Below the pieces are notes generated by a model, which saw nothing but the letters and a program-made list of their open reading frames with translations, was not told the DNA's origin and searched no databases. Position numbers and translations under genes: made by a program. Positions 9,070 through 17,604 of a DNA stretch of 64,000 nt are shown in pieces. Each line of letters opens with the position of its first letter. Position 1 is the first letter of the stretch. The stretch is from Pelagimonas varians (lineage in GTDB: Bacteria > Pseudomonadota > Alphaproteobacteria > Rhodobacterales > Rhodobacteraceae): assembly GCF_003208435.1 (NCBI RefSeq), contig NZ_QKMF01000002.1, forward strand, positions 186,001 to 250,000. Direction: 5' to 3'.

Positions 9070-9669
9070 GTGGCTAATCGTATGACCAAAGCCGTTGGCG
9101 CATTTGCGCTGGCTGCTCTCGCTGGCATTTCGGCCACCGCGCCGGCATTTGCCGATGTGGCGGGGCAAAAATCACCTTTTATTTCGACACAAAACACTCG
9201 GACCGTTCAGGGTGAGCAATACATTCCTGGAATCTGGATCGATCCGGACGGATGTGAGCACTGGGTAATGGATGATGGTGTCGAAGGCTACATGACGCCG
9301 CACACCGACCGCAAAGGTATCCCGGTATGTAACCGCGGCAATGTTTGCGGCGTTATGAACTCAGACCAGTTCTTTGCAACAAACAGCCACCGGATTTCTT
9401 CGGCTGGGAAGCAAAGATTGGCCGACTTCTTCAACAAGGCGTCCGCGACGGCCTATATCATTTCGGGTCACACCGACAGCCGCGCGTCTGACGGCTACAA
9501 TATGAAGTTGAGCTACAACCGTGCCTTATCTGTAGCGCAGGTCGGACGTTCAACCGGTGCGAATATCGTAGACATTCGCGGATACGGCGAACGGATGCCC
9601 GTTGCGTCCAACGGCTCTTCCACCGGCATGGCAAAGAATCGCCGCGTCGAAATCATCTGCATTCGATAA
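9070..9669 (+). CDS. OmpA-family envelope protein with a GIW/DDGVEGY module
   Basis: A 199-residue exported protein with a signal peptide ending PAFA. First comes a short module (about residues 50-90) reading GIWIDPDGCEHW and DDGVEGY and closing with a PVC. Then follows an OmpA-like peptidoglycan-binding domain (about 95-199) with SGHTDSRASDGYNMKLSYNRA and the terminal NRRVEI. The GTG start is chosen because AGGGACAGAGG lies just upstream; the internal ATG four codons later lacks a ribosome site. The module is repeated in the lipoprotein immediately downstream. The pair probably anchors the outer membrane or senses the cell wall; the exact role is unknown. Confidence 0.82.
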   Translation: MANRMTKAVGAFALAALAGISATAPAFADVAGQKSPFISTQNTRTVQGEQYIPGIWIDPDGCEHWVMDDGVEGYMTPHTDRKGIPVCNRGNVCGVMNSDQFFATNSHRISSAGKQRLADFFNKASATAYIISGHTDSRASDGYNMKLSYNRALSVAQVGRSTGANIVDIRGYGERMPVASNGSSTGMAKNRRVEIICIR

Positions 9670-9682
9670 AGGGGTCACGGAT

Positions 9683-9994
9683 ATGAAATTGACAAAAATG
9701 GCCCTTTTGACGGGTGTCGCAGCGGCTATTCTGGCCGGCTGTACACCAATTGGTCCGGACAAAAGCCTTGATCGGGGTCTTTTCGACCAAGATGATCTGA
9801 GCAATATGCACGCAGGAATCTGGGTTGACCCAAATGGCTGTGATCACTGGATCATTGACGACGGTGTCGAAGGCTACCTATCCGCACGTCTCGACAAATA
9901 CGGCAAGCCTGTTTGCTCGGGAACGGCACCCCCGACTGTCGCAACCGGTAACTTCAAGCAAGGTTCGACCTCGATTATCGGTGATCCGCGCTAA
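9683..9994 (+). CDS. Lipoprotein sharing the GIW/DDGVEGY module
   Basis: 103 residues starting MKLTKMALLTGVAAAILAGC, a lipoprotein signal with lipobox LAGC. The mature protein is little more than one module, GIWVDPNGCDHW and DDGVEGY ending PVCSG, which closely matches the N-terminal module of the preceding OmpA-like protein. Two conserved Cys per module suggest a disulfide. It starts 13 bases after the upstream stop and is followed by a strong terminator, so the two form a bicistron. A gene duplication with loss or gain of the OmpA domain is the simplest origin. Confidence 0.75.
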   Translation: MKLTKMALLTGVAAAILAGCTPIGPDKSLDRGLFDQDDLSNMHAGIWVDPNGCDHWIIDDGVEGYLSARLDKYGKPVCSGTAPPTVATGNFKQGSTSIIGDPR

Positions 9995-10018
9995 AACTTG
10001 AATGACATCAATTTTGGG

Positions 10019-10049
10019 CTGGCCGTGCATTTCCATGCGCGGCCAGTTT
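10019..10049 (+). terminator. Terminator after the OmpA/lipoprotein pair
   Basis: CTGGCCGTGCAT pairs with ATGCGCGGCCAG (12 bp, one G-U) around a TTCC loop, followed by TTT. Confidence 0.7.
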
Positions 10050-10140
10050 CGATTCTATCCCCAGAGAATTTCACTACGACACTTGCGCATTGCCGCGCAG
10101 CTTGGCACCATATCTATGAATTCTAGCGCAGGAGACATGC

Positions 10141-11115
10141 GTGACCACAGGCAATCTGACCGAAGCCGTACTCGAATTTCCCGACAACCGTTTGTTGATC
10201 GAACTGTGTGGGGAATATGATCGAAACCTGACAGACATCGAAGCCCGCACCGGTGTGCAGATTTTGCGCCGGGGCAATCAGTTGACGGTGCATGGAGACC
10301 CCGAGGCGCAGGCGGACGCGACCGAGGTTTTGCGATCGCTCTATGACCGGCTGGAGCAAGGCCGCGAAGTTGGTCAAAGCGACATCGACCGCGAATTTCG
10401 TATGGGCGAAGACCAAGGGCCTGCCGGCCAAATGGAAATGCCAGTCGGCGAAAAGGTTGAAATCAAGACCCGCAAAAAGCTGATTGAGCCGCGCACCGAT
10501 GCGCAAAAGGTCTATGTTAAATCGCTGTTCGACAATGAACTGGCCTTTGGCATCGGTCCGGCGGGGACAGGTAAAACCTATCTGGCTGTCGCGGTTGGTG
10601 TGAACATGTTGATCACCGGCGCGGTCGATAAGATCATTTTGTCACGTCCCGCTGTCGAAGCTGGTGAAAAATTAGGCTATCTGCCCGGCGACATGAAAGA
10701 CAAAGTTGATCCCTATATGCAGCCGCTCTACGACGCATTGAATGATTTTGTCCCCGGCAAGCAGCTTGCCAAAATGATGGAAGACAAAGTCATCGAAATC
10801 GCACCCCTTGCTTTCATGCGGGGGCGGACACTGTCGAACGCGTTTGTTGTGCTGGATGAGGCGCAAAATGCGACCTCTATGCAGATGAAGATGTTTTTGA
10901 CACGTCTTGGAGAAGGATCACGGATGGTGATCACCGGTGACCGGACGCAAATCGATTTGCCACGTGGCATGCCGTCGGGGCTTGCGGATGCGGAGCGTCT
11001 CTTGGACCGGATACCGGAAATTTCGTTTAACTATTTCACCAGCAAGGATGTTGTACGCCACCCACTTGTGGCTGCGATCATCGAAGCTTATGAGAAGGAT
11101 GCTGAAAAGGGCTGA
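10141..11115 (+). CDS. ybeZ: PhoH-family ATPase (YbeZ)
   Basis: A 324-residue cytoplasmic P-loop ATPase. An N-terminal KH-like region precedes the ATPase core, which has Walker A GPAGTGKTYLA and Walker B VVLDEAQNAT, then the sensor segment MVITGDRTQIDLP. PhoH/YbeZ partners with the ribonuclease YbeY in rRNA maturation and ribosome quality control, and ybeY follows directly. It starts at GTG with AGGAG about nine bases upstream; the nearby ATG is out of frame. Confidence 0.93.
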   Translation: MTTGNLTEAVLEFPDNRLLIELCGEYDRNLTDIEARTGVQILRRGNQLTVHGDPEAQADATEVLRSLYDRLEQGREVGQSDIDREFRMGEDQGPAGQMEMPVGEKVEIKTRKKLIEPRTDAQKVYVKSLFDNELAFGIGPAGTGKTYLAVAVGVNMLITGAVDKIILSRPAVEAGEKLGYLPGDMKDKVDPYMQPLYDALNDFVPGKQLAKMMEDKVIEIAPLAFMRGRTLSNAFVVLDEAQNATSMQMKMFLTRLGEGSRMVITGDRTQIDLPRGMPSGLADAERLLDRIPEISFNYFTSKDVVRHPLVAAIIEAYEKDAEKG

Positions 11116-11165
11116 GCCGGGCCTTTGCTCAATAATTCGGAGGCGGGGGAACCCGTGGGTTTTCC

Positions 11166-11672
11166 ATGTTGACCGATGCAATTCTAGAGGACGACCGTTG
11201 GCAGCCCATCGGGCTTGAACAGCTGTCCGAGCGCGCCGCAGTTGCAACACTGTTGCATCTGAATGTGGCAGTGGATGCGCATGAGATTGTGGTGATGGGC
11301 TGCAACGACTCCCGAATTGCGGCCCTGAACCAAGATTTCCGTGACAAACCCACTGCGACAAATGTGTTGTCTTGGCCGTATGAGGATCTCTCAAGCGAAG
11401 AATCAGGCGGAACTCCGCTTTTGCCGGAGGCAGAAGAGCTGGGGGATATCGCAATTTCCTTTGAAACTTGCGAAAAAGAGGCGCGCGACCAAGGAAAACC
11501 GCTAACCGACCACGTGACACATCTTTTGGTTCACGGTGTGTTACATCTGCTGGGCTATGATCATATCCGTGACGCAGATGCCACGGTCATGGAACAGTTA
11601 GAGGTGGAAATACTTGGCAAGCTAGGGTTACCCGACCCATATAGAGGGTATGAAGGGCCAAATGGCCTGTGA
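11166..11672 (+). CDS. ybeY: Endoribonuclease YbeY (rRNA maturation)
   Basis: A 168-residue single-strand-specific metallo-endoribonuclease needed for 16S rRNA 3' processing. The zinc motif appears as HLLVHGVLHLLGYDH (H-x3-H-x5-H). Oddly, the only GGAGG (11139-11143) is 22 bases before the ATG, and the spacer can fold (GGAACCC with GGGTTTTCC) to bring it closer. No in-frame start exists between a stop at 11133 and the ATG. The stop overlaps the next gene's start. Confidence 0.94.
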   Translation: MLTDAILEDDRWQPIGLEQLSERAAVATLLHLNVAVDAHEIVVMGCNDSRIAALNQDFRDKPTATNVLSWPYEDLSSEESGGTPLLPEAEELGDIAISFETCEKEARDQGKPLTDHVTHLLVHGVLHLLGYDHIRDADATVMEQLEVEILGKLGLPDPYRGYEGPNGL

Positions 11673-12622
11673 ACGGTATTGGATTGATGGGCGAAACAGA
11701 CGGATCATCTAACGCAGCGCATAGCGCGCTGGGGCAGATAGACACAAACGAAGAAGAACGTAGCGCAGGCCTTGTTAGGCGAATTTTTGGCTGGGTCGGT
11801 GGACCTCAGGTTAAGGAGGAGGCCACATCGGATAATGCGATGACCCACGCGGTTTTGAGCAAAGCACCCGGCCTTGGCAACCTTGCTAGAATGCGTGTCG
11901 AAGATGTTGCGATCCCGAAATCGGATATTGTCGCGGTTCAAAGCACGATCTCCAAGGACGAGCTCGTCGAAGTCTTCAGGGAATCGGGTTTGTCGCGTTT
12001 GCCGGTCTATGATGGCACGTTGGACACGCCGATCGGAATGGCACACCTTAAGGATTTTGCCCTAAGCCAAGGTTTTAACGGGTCTGGGGACACGTTCGAT
12101 TTGAACCAGATGCTGCGGCCTTTGCTGTTTGTTCCCCCCTCAATGCCGATTGGCGTGCTTTTGACCAAAATGCAAACCGAACGCCGGCATTTGGCATTGG
12201 TGATCGACGAGTATGGCGGTGTCGACGGTCTTGTGACCATCGAAGATCTGATAGAACAGGTGATCGGTGAAATCGAAGACGAACACGACACCGACGAAGG
12301 GCAAAACTGGACCAAAGAGCAGGACGGTTGTTATTTGGCTCTGTCCAAAACCCCGCTTGATGAGTTTGAGACCGAACTGGGTGTTCAGCTGACGGATCAC
12401 GATGAAATTGACGGTGAGGAAATCGACACCCTTGGTGGGTTGGTCTTCATGCTGGCGGGGCAGGTGCCTGCCCGCGGCGAAGTGGTGACCCATCCCGCTG
12501 GTCTGGATTTCGAAGTTGTTGATGCGGACCCGCGCCGGATCAAACGTCTTCGGGTGCGCATGCACGGGGTCAATCCACCGTCGGCTGCAACATCGCGTGC
12601 GGCACCGGCCCAAACCGGATAA
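11669..12622 (+). CDS. corC: CorC/HlyC-type CBS-domain protein
   Basis: A 317-residue soluble protein with paired CBS domains (about residues 75-215) including the HLALVIDEYGGVDGLVTIEDLIEQVIGEI signature. A CorC_HlyC transporter-associated domain follows (about 225-305). Members affect magnesium/cobalt efflux or work with lnt in the envelope. The GTG start overlaps the ybeY stop; an ATG six codons on is an alternative. The last 15 residues are Ala/Pro-rich and probably disordered. It sits in the conserved phoH-ybeY-corC-lnt operon. Confidence 0.9.
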   Translation: MNGIGLMGETDGSSNAAHSALGQIDTNEEERSAGLVRRIFGWVGGPQVKEEATSDNAMTHAVLSKAPGLGNLARMRVEDVAIPKSDIVAVQSTISKDELVEVFRESGLSRLPVYDGTLDTPIGMAHLKDFALSQGFNGSGDTFDLNQMLRPLLFVPPSMPIGVLLTKMQTERRHLALVIDEYGGVDGLVTIEDLIEQVIGEIEDEHDTDEGQNWTKEQDGCYLALSKTPLDEFETELGVQLTDHDEIDGEEIDTLGGLVFMLAGQVPARGEVVTHPAGLDFEVVDADPRRIKRLRVRMHGVNPPSAATSRAAPAQTG

Positions 12623-12624
12623 AT

Positions 12625-14151
12625 ATGTCAAAGCGCATTTCAGCGGACAGCCCGTCCCTTATTATTTGGGTGCGGCTGCCGCTCGCTATTCTTGCGGGCG
12701 TTTGTATGGGCTTTGGAATGGCCCCCTATGATCTTTGGTATGTCGCTTTTGCGGGGTTGGTGCTGGCTTTCTGGCTGTTTCGTGCTGCTCCGGGGGGGCT
12801 TTATTCCATTGGGACGGGCTGGGGTGTCGGGCTCGGATATTTCGGCCTGTCGCTTGGTTGGATTGTTGAGCCCTTTATGGTCGATGCTGCGGCAACTGGA
12901 TGGATGGCCCCCTTTGCACTGTTTGGCATGGCAGGTGGGTTGGCCTTGTTTTGGGGCTTGGCCTTTTGGGGGGCAGGGCATGTTCACCACAACCGGCTTT
13001 TGGCTTTGGCCATCGCGTGGAGCGCGGCTGAACTGGCAAGAGCCTATGTGTTTACCGGCTTCCCATGGGCATTGGTCAGCTACATTTGGGCCCCGACATG
13101 GGTGATCCAATGGGTGTCCGTTGTCGGGCCTCATGGGTTGACGCTTTTGACCATGATCAGCGCGGCCATGGTGGTTTTGACGTTTAGTTGCGCAACGGGG
13201 CGCGTATATCGTGGGTTGGCCATGGGCGGGGCCTTGGTTCTGATGTTTGGCGGCGGGCTTTGGTTGACACCGGCACTACAAGACCTGAGCCAGCGCCCCT
13301 ATGTCCGCTTGATTCAACCCAATGCAGCGCAACATGAGAAATGGGACCCGGACAAAATTCCGGTGTTTTTTAACCGGCAAGTCACTTTGACCGAAAGCGC
13401 GCCAGAGCCCGGACTGCCGAAGCCAGAGCTGATTGTTTGGCCGGAAACGGCGCTTCCGGTCATGCTGGAACGTGCCAACGATGTGTTGCGCATCGTTGCA
13501 GATGCGGCTGACGGGGCGCAGGTCGCTGTTGGTGTGCAGCGCGGGGCTGATGGCACCTACTTTAATTCCTTGGCTTTGCTAGACGGTTCAGGTTTTTTGA
13601 AACAGGTCTACGACAAGCATCATCTTGTGCCGTTTGGCGAATACATGCCTGCGGCTGCGGTGTTCAAACGCTGGAATATCGCGGGTCTCGCGGCGCGGGC
13701 GGATGGCGGTTACACACCGGGGCCGGGGCCTGAGTTGCTGGAAATGGGCAAGCTTGGATTGGCCTTGCCATTGATCTGCTACGAAGCGGTTTTCCCGCAA
13801 GATGTGTACCGCACGCCAGCGCGACCGGATTTTTTGCTGCAAATCACCAATGACGCATGGTTTGGCCAATGGTCGGGCCCCTATCAGCATCTGGCCCAGG
13901 CCCGCATTCGGGCAATCGAACAAGGCTTGCCGTTGCTGCGTGCTGCCAACACCGGGGTTTCCGCGGTCATCGACGGTGGTGGACATATCATTGCGCAGTT
14001 GGGATTGGGGAAGGCGGGCAAAGTTGATGCGCCGTTGCCACCGCCCTTACGAGTAACACTTTATTCACGCGTTGGCGATTTACCTGCACTCATATTGTTA
14101 ATCTTGCTGTGTTTCGGGGTCTATCGACCTAAGTTGCGCAATTCCGATTGA
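12625..14151 (+). CDS. lnt: Apolipoprotein N-acyltransferase
   Basis: Lnt adds the third acyl chain to the N-terminal Cys of lipoproteins in the inner membrane. The 508-residue protein has several N-terminal transmembrane helices (to about residue 210), a periplasmic nitrilase domain and a final helix near the C terminus (PALILLILLCFGVY). The Glu-Lys-Cys triad is visible in WPETALP, KHHLVPFGEYMP and ICYEAVFP. The start lies two bases after the corC stop, so translation is probably coupled. Its substrates include the lipoproteins encoded in this window. Confidence 0.96.
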   Translation: MSKRISADSPSLIIWVRLPLAILAGVCMGFGMAPYDLWYVAFAGLVLAFWLFRAAPGGLYSIGTGWGVGLGYFGLSLGWIVEPFMVDAAATGWMAPFALFGMAGGLALFWGLAFWGAGHVHHNRLLALAIAWSAAELARAYVFTGFPWALVSYIWAPTWVIQWVSVVGPHGLTLLTMISAAMVVLTFSCATGRVYRGLAMGGALVLMFGGGLWLTPALQDLSQRPYVRLIQPNAAQHEKWDPDKIPVFFNRQVTLTESAPEPGLPKPELIVWPETALPVMLERANDVLRIVADAADGAQVAVGVQRGADGTYFNSLALLDGSGFLKQVYDKHHLVPFGEYMPAAAVFKRWNIAGLAARADGGYTPGPGPELLEMGKLGLALPLICYEAVFPQDVYRTPARPDFLLQITNDAWFGQWSGPYQHLAQARIRAIEQGLPLLRAANTGVSAVIDGGGHIIAQLGLGKAGKVDAPLPPPLRVTLYSRVGDLPALILLILLCFGVYRPKLRNSD

Positions 14152-14192
14152 CCGCCATCGTTTCTCGCCATAGGCGAGTGTCCTTATAACAC

Positions 14193-14238
14193 CCGTCACA
14201 ACGGCTTCCTGGCGTGACGGCGTCATTCGCACTGGAGC
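14193..14238 (+). promoter_or_regulatory. SAM/SAH riboswitch controlling metK
   Basis: P1 is CCGTCAC (14193-14199) paired with GTGACGG (14214-14220). Its loop contains the conserved AACGGCTTCCTGGC core. GCTTCC pairs with GGAGC (14234-14238) to close an H-type pseudoknot. GGAG is also the metK ribosome site, five bases from the ATG, so ligand binding should block initiation. The core matches the structurally solved SAM/SAH riboswitch, known upstream of metK in Rhodobacterales. A separate hairpin CTCGCC-ATA-GGCGAG lies at 14164-14178. Confidence 0.93.
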
Positions 14239-14242
14239 GCTT

Positions 14243-15421
14243 ATGTCCCGACAGAACTACACATTCACCTCGGAATCCGTATCCGAAGGTCATCCCGACA
14301 AAGTATGTGACCGCATTTCTGACGCCGTCCTTGATGCTTTGTTGGCCGAAGATCCGCTGGCGCGTGTTGCTTGCGAAACCTTTGCCACCACCAACCGTGT
14401 GGTGATTGGCGGCGAAGTTGGCCTAACGGATCAAGATAAACTTCACGAATACATGGGCCGCATCGACGCAATTACGCGGGCCTGTATCAAAGACATCGGA
14501 TATGAGCAGGACAAGTTTCACCACGAAACGGTCGAAATCACCAACTTGCTGCACGAACAATCTGCGCACATTGCGCAGGGTGTGACTGGCGAGCAAGGAG
14601 ATGAAGGGGCGGGCGACCAAGGGATCATGTTTGGTTACGCCACCAATGAAACCAGCGCGCTGATGCCTGCGCCCATTCAATACAGTCACGCGATCCTGCG
14701 CCGCCTTGCCGAAGTGCGCAAAAACGGCACGGAACCTGCACTGGGTCCAGATGCGAAATCGCAGCTCTCGGTACGCTATGAGAATGGCAAGCCGGTTGGT
14801 GTCAGCTCCTTGGTTTTGTCGACGCAGCATTTGGATGAATCGCTGACCTCAGCTGATATTCGGGCAATGGTAGAGCCTTATATTGCTGAAACATTGCCTG
14901 AGGGCTGGTTGACCGACGCCACGCAATGGCATGTGAATCCCACAGGAAAATTCGTGATTGGTGGCCCTGACGGAGATGCGGGACTGACGGGCCGCAAGAT
15001 CATCGTTGACACATATGGCGGCGCTGCCCCCCATGGTGGCGGTGCGTTTTCCGGCAAAGACCCGACCAAAGTGGACCGGTCAGCCGCCTATGTGGCGCGC
15101 TATTTGGCGAAAAACGTGGTTGCGTCCGGTATGGCGGATCGTTGCACCGTGCAGCTGTCTTATGCGATTGGTGTCGCAAAGCCGTTGTCGATCTATGTGG
15201 ACACGCATGGAACCGGCGATGTCAAAGACAGCGCAATTGAAACCGCGATTCCTCAGGTCATCGATCTGACGCCGCGCGGTATTCGCACACACCTTGAGCT
15301 GAACAAGCCGATCTATCAGCGCACAGCGGCCTATGGCCATTTTGGCCGTGATCCCGAAGCCGATGGCGGCTTTAGCTGGGAACGCACTGATCTGGTTGAT
15401 GCGCTTCGTAAGGCTGTTTGA
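14243..15421 (+). CDS. metK: S-adenosylmethionine synthetase
   Basis: Makes S-adenosylmethionine from methionine and ATP. All three domains are present in 392 residues. Landmarks include [15 protein letters not shown] at the N terminus, [18 protein letters not shown] with the ATP-site loop, [21 protein letters not shown] and [16 protein letters not shown]. Expression should be feedback-controlled by the SAM/SAH riboswitch immediately upstream, which sequesters its ribosome site. Its product feeds methyltransferases here (TrmB, MiaB) and, after decarboxylation, the aminopropyltransferase at the right end. Confidence 0.98.
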   Translation: MSRQNYTFTSESVSEGHPDKVCDRISDAVLDALLAEDPLARVACETFATTNRVVIGGEVGLTDQDKLHEYMGRIDAITRACIKDIGYEQDKFHHETVEITNLLHEQSAHIAQGVTGEQGDEGAGDQGIMFGYATNETSALMPAPIQYSHAILRRLAEVRKNGTEPALGPDAKSQLSVRYENGKPVGVSSLVLSTQHLDESLTSADIRAMVEPYIAETLPEGWLTDATQWHVNPTGKFVIGGPDGDAGLTGRKIIVDTYGGAAPHGGGAFSGKDPTKVDRSAAYVARYLAKNVVASGMADRCTVQLSYAIGVAKPLSIYVDTHGTGDVKDSAIETAIPQVIDLTPRGIRTHLELNKPIYQRTAAYGHFGRDPEADGGFSWERTDLVDALRKAV

Positions 15422-15464
15422 TGGTTGAATGCCAGCCAATCCCGCTTTGAGGAACGAAACTGTT

Positions 15465-15500
15465 AATGGCGCAGGGGACATCCCCCGCGCCATTTTTTTT
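15465..15500. terminator. metK terminator overlapping the DUF1330 stop
   Basis: AATGGCGC-GGGG and CCCC-GCGCCATT form a long GC-rich stem followed by eight T on the plus strand. Its last bases overlap the stop codon of the convergent DUF1330 gene, so it can serve both strands. Confidence 0.85.
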
Positions 15501-15780
15501 ATGCCATTAACAAGATGTCGGATGTTCCGGCATTGCGGCGCAGCGCGTGCACGTCTTTCAGGTCCGGGTCGTTCATCCACTCCAATGCAGACTGCTTGTC
15601 CGGAAAGGATAGCAATGCGGCCACAGGGGGCAATGTAGGGGTTCCGTCCAGCGCGATCACATCCGATGACGCGCTTTCGACTTTGCCGCCATGGCGGGCC
15701 AATGCTTCGCCAGCAACGGCACGATATTCGGCCATGGTCTCTGGGTTGGTGACGTTCAGTTGGGCAATTGCGTAGATCAT
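15499..15780 (-). CDS. DUF1330 family protein
   Basis: A 93-residue small dimeric alpha/beta-barrel-type protein. The start MIYAIAQLNVTNPETMAEYRAVAGEALARHGGK is typical of DUF1330, with FPDKQSALEWMNDPD in the second half. The ATG at 15780 has a GGAGACC ribosome site. Biochemical function is unknown. It diverges from a LysR gene across a 93-base region holding two copies of a TGCGAAA-CGC element, so it is the likely regulatory target. Confidence 0.82.
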   Translation of the reverse strand: MIYAIAQLNVTNPETMAEYRAVAGEALARHGGKVESASSDVIALDGTPTLPPVAALLSFPDKQSALEWMNDPDLKDVHALRRNAGTSDILLMA

Positions 15781-15827
15781 TTTGGTCTCCGTGGTTTCAT
15801 AACGTCTACCTATGTGATCCGATGTCA

Positions 15828-15870
15828 TGCGAAAACGCGTGCAAATGCATGTCGTTCGTGCGAAATCGCA
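15828..15870. promoter_or_regulatory. Paired operator-like repeats between DUF1330 and lysR
   Basis: TGCGAAAACGC (15828-15838) and TGCGAAATCGC (15859-15869) are direct repeats 31 bases apart, about three helical turns. The second lies in the palindrome TGCGA-AA-TCGCA, just before the lysR start. They are plausible sites for the divergently encoded regulator. Confidence 0.45.
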
Positions 15871-15873
15871 TGC

Positions 15874-16746
15874 ATGGATTTAAGCTGGGACGACATGAGA
15901 ACGGTGCTGAGCCTTGTGCGCTGCGGATCGCTGGCCGGTGCCGCGCAAGAGCTTGGGGTGAACTACACCACCGTTTCGCGCCGCATCAGACGTGCCGAAC
16001 AGACGTTGGGACGCGTTTTGTTCGAACGCCTAAAGGATGGGTATGAACCGACAGCAGCAGCACATTTCGTGGCCAAAAACGCAACCGAAATGGAAAAAAC
16101 TGCCCATGGATTATTGCGCGGTCTGGGCGGGTTGGATGACGGGCTTCAAGGTGATTTTACCCTGACGGCCCCGCAATTGCTGATTTCTTGTATTTTGTCG
16201 CCGGTGATCCGTGATTTCAGTCGGGCCTATCCAGAGGTGTCGCTGCACATCCGGGCGACCAATGACCTGCTTGATCTATCGCGCCGTGAGGCAGATTTGG
16301 CGATCAGGATCAGCCGCGCGCCCGGTGACAGTCTGATGGGCCTGCGTTTGACCGAACAGCATTCTGCCAGTTTTGCCGCGCCGGAATGGGCCGAGCGTAT
16401 TGCCCTTGACCCGCAAGCCCCGATCGATTGGCTCAGCTACGCGGGGTATGACACACTGCCCAATTCGGTCCGTATCAATTTTCCGGCCTCGCGGATTGCT
16501 CTGCGATTTGACGATATGGTGGCCATGCAAGGTGCGGCGGTGGCAGGGTTGGGTGTTGTGCGCATGCCGATGTTTTTGGGGCGCAGTACGCCCGGGCTGG
16601 TGCAGGTGCCACTGCTTGAGCCGCAACCCTATGCCGACATTTGGGTTGTCGGGCACCCGGATATATGGCCATCAGCCAAACTGGCGGCGTTTCGCGACAT
16701 CCTTGTGCCGTTTATTCGGAGCAAGCGGGCGCTCTTTGTCGCCTAA
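15874..16746 (+). CDS. LysR-family transcriptional regulator
   Basis: 290 residues. The N-terminal winged helix-turn-helix (MRTVLSLVRCGSLAGAAQELGVNYTTVSRRIRRAEQ) is followed by a periplasmic-binding-like effector domain (about 90-285). It probably controls the divergent DUF1330 gene and itself through the paired repeats in the shared promoter region. The effector is unknown. The ATG at 15874 begins the conserved DNA-binding domain; upstream in-frame sequence is not conserved in character. Confidence 0.88.
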   Translation: MDLSWDDMRTVLSLVRCGSLAGAAQELGVNYTTVSRRIRRAEQTLGRVLFERLKDGYEPTAAAHFVAKNATEMEKTAHGLLRGLGGLDDGLQGDFTLTAPQLLISCILSPVIRDFSRAYPEVSLHIRATNDLLDLSRREADLAIRISRAPGDSLMGLRLTEQHSASFAAPEWAERIALDPQAPIDWLSYAGYDTLPNSVRINFPASRIALRFDDMVAMQGAAVAGLGVVRMPMFLGRSTPGLVQVPLLEPQPYADIWVVGHPDIWPSAKLAAFRDILVPFIRSKRALFVA

Positions 16747-16771
16747 GCGGGGCAGGGGGCATTGTCTCATG

Positions 16772-16792
16772 GCGGTTTGATGGTTAAACCGC
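16772..16792 (+). other. Hairpin just before trmB
   Basis: GCGGTTT and AAACCGC pair around a 7-base loop, ending six bases before the trmB ATG, with no T-tract. It may limit ribosome access, since no Shine-Dalgarno is visible there. Confidence 0.3.
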
Positions 16793-16798
16793 GCGGCC

Positions 16799-17512
16799 AT
16801 GACCACATCAAACAAATATCCCGGCGCACCATGGCGCAATTTTTATGGACGCATCAAGGGTAAGACCATGAAGCAGTCCCACGAAGTGTTCCTTGACGAA
16901 GATCTGGCGGCATTGTCACCCGGCGCTGTTGATTGGGACGTCAATCCCGAACGCCTTCCGCTGGACACAAAAGCCATGTTTGGTGGTCGTCCAGTCTGGT
17001 TGGAAATCGGATTTGGCGGCGGTGAACATATGGTGCACCAAGCGGCGCAAAACCCTGATGTCGGCATCATCGGCTGCGAGCCATATATGAATGGTGTCGG
17101 CATGCTTTTGGCAAAAATCCGTGAAGCCGGGACCGACAATGTCAAAGTGCATCCGGGGGATGTGCGGAACCTGTTTGATGTATTGCCGCCTGAATCTTTA
17201 GACAAAGCGTTTTTGCTTTATCCCGACCCATGGCCGAAAAAGCGTCATCATCGGCGCCGTGCGGTGACGCCGGAATACCTTGAGCCGTTGATGCGGGTCT
17301 TGAAACCGGGGGCCGAATTCCGCGTGGCAACTGATATTCCCGATTACGTGCGCCAAACCATGATCGAAGTTCCCAAAGCCGGTTTCGAATGGCTTGCCGA
17401 AGGTCCTGCCGACTGGCGTGAACCTTGGGGGGATTGGATGTCGACCAGATATGAGCAAAAAGCCCTGCGCGAAGATCGGGTTCCGCATTATATGACATTC
17501 CGCAAACCGTAA
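16799..17512 (+). CDS. trmB: tRNA (guanine-N7-)-methyltransferase
   Basis: Methylates G46 in the tRNA variable loop using SAM. The 237-residue protein has the SAM-site motif EIGFGGGEHMVHQA, the family-specific IGCEPYMNGVGMLL, and the catalytic YPDPWPKKRHHRRR stretch. The start is set by the conserved APWRNFYGRIKGK N-terminal tail typical of alphaproteobacterial TrmB, although no ribosome site is evident. It lies downstream of the lnt/metK region as in many relatives, but separated by the DUF1330/lysR pair. Confidence 0.95.
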   Translation: MTTSNKYPGAPWRNFYGRIKGKTMKQSHEVFLDEDLAALSPGAVDWDVNPERLPLDTKAMFGGRPVWLEIGFGGGEHMVHQAAQNPDVGIIGCEPYMNGVGMLLAKIREAGTDNVKVHPGDVRNLFDVLPPESLDKAFLLYPDPWPKKRHHRRRAVTPEYLEPLMRVLKPGAEFRVATDIPDYVRQTMIEVPKAGFEWLAEGPADWREPWGDWMSTRYEQKALREDRVPHYMTFRKP

Positions 17513-17604
17513 ACTGGCCGTACTTTGTTCGATTGCGACGCATGGACAGTGTGAGAGCCATGTTTTATCACATGCGCGACCGCTAACATGAAAGATAATC
17601 ACCT

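Noticed and set aside
14148-14190. TTGACC and TATAAC as a metK promoter
   Set aside because: The spacing is 31 bases, and a start just after TATAAC would cut into the riboswitch. The true promoter is probably further upstream, or metK is read through from lnt.
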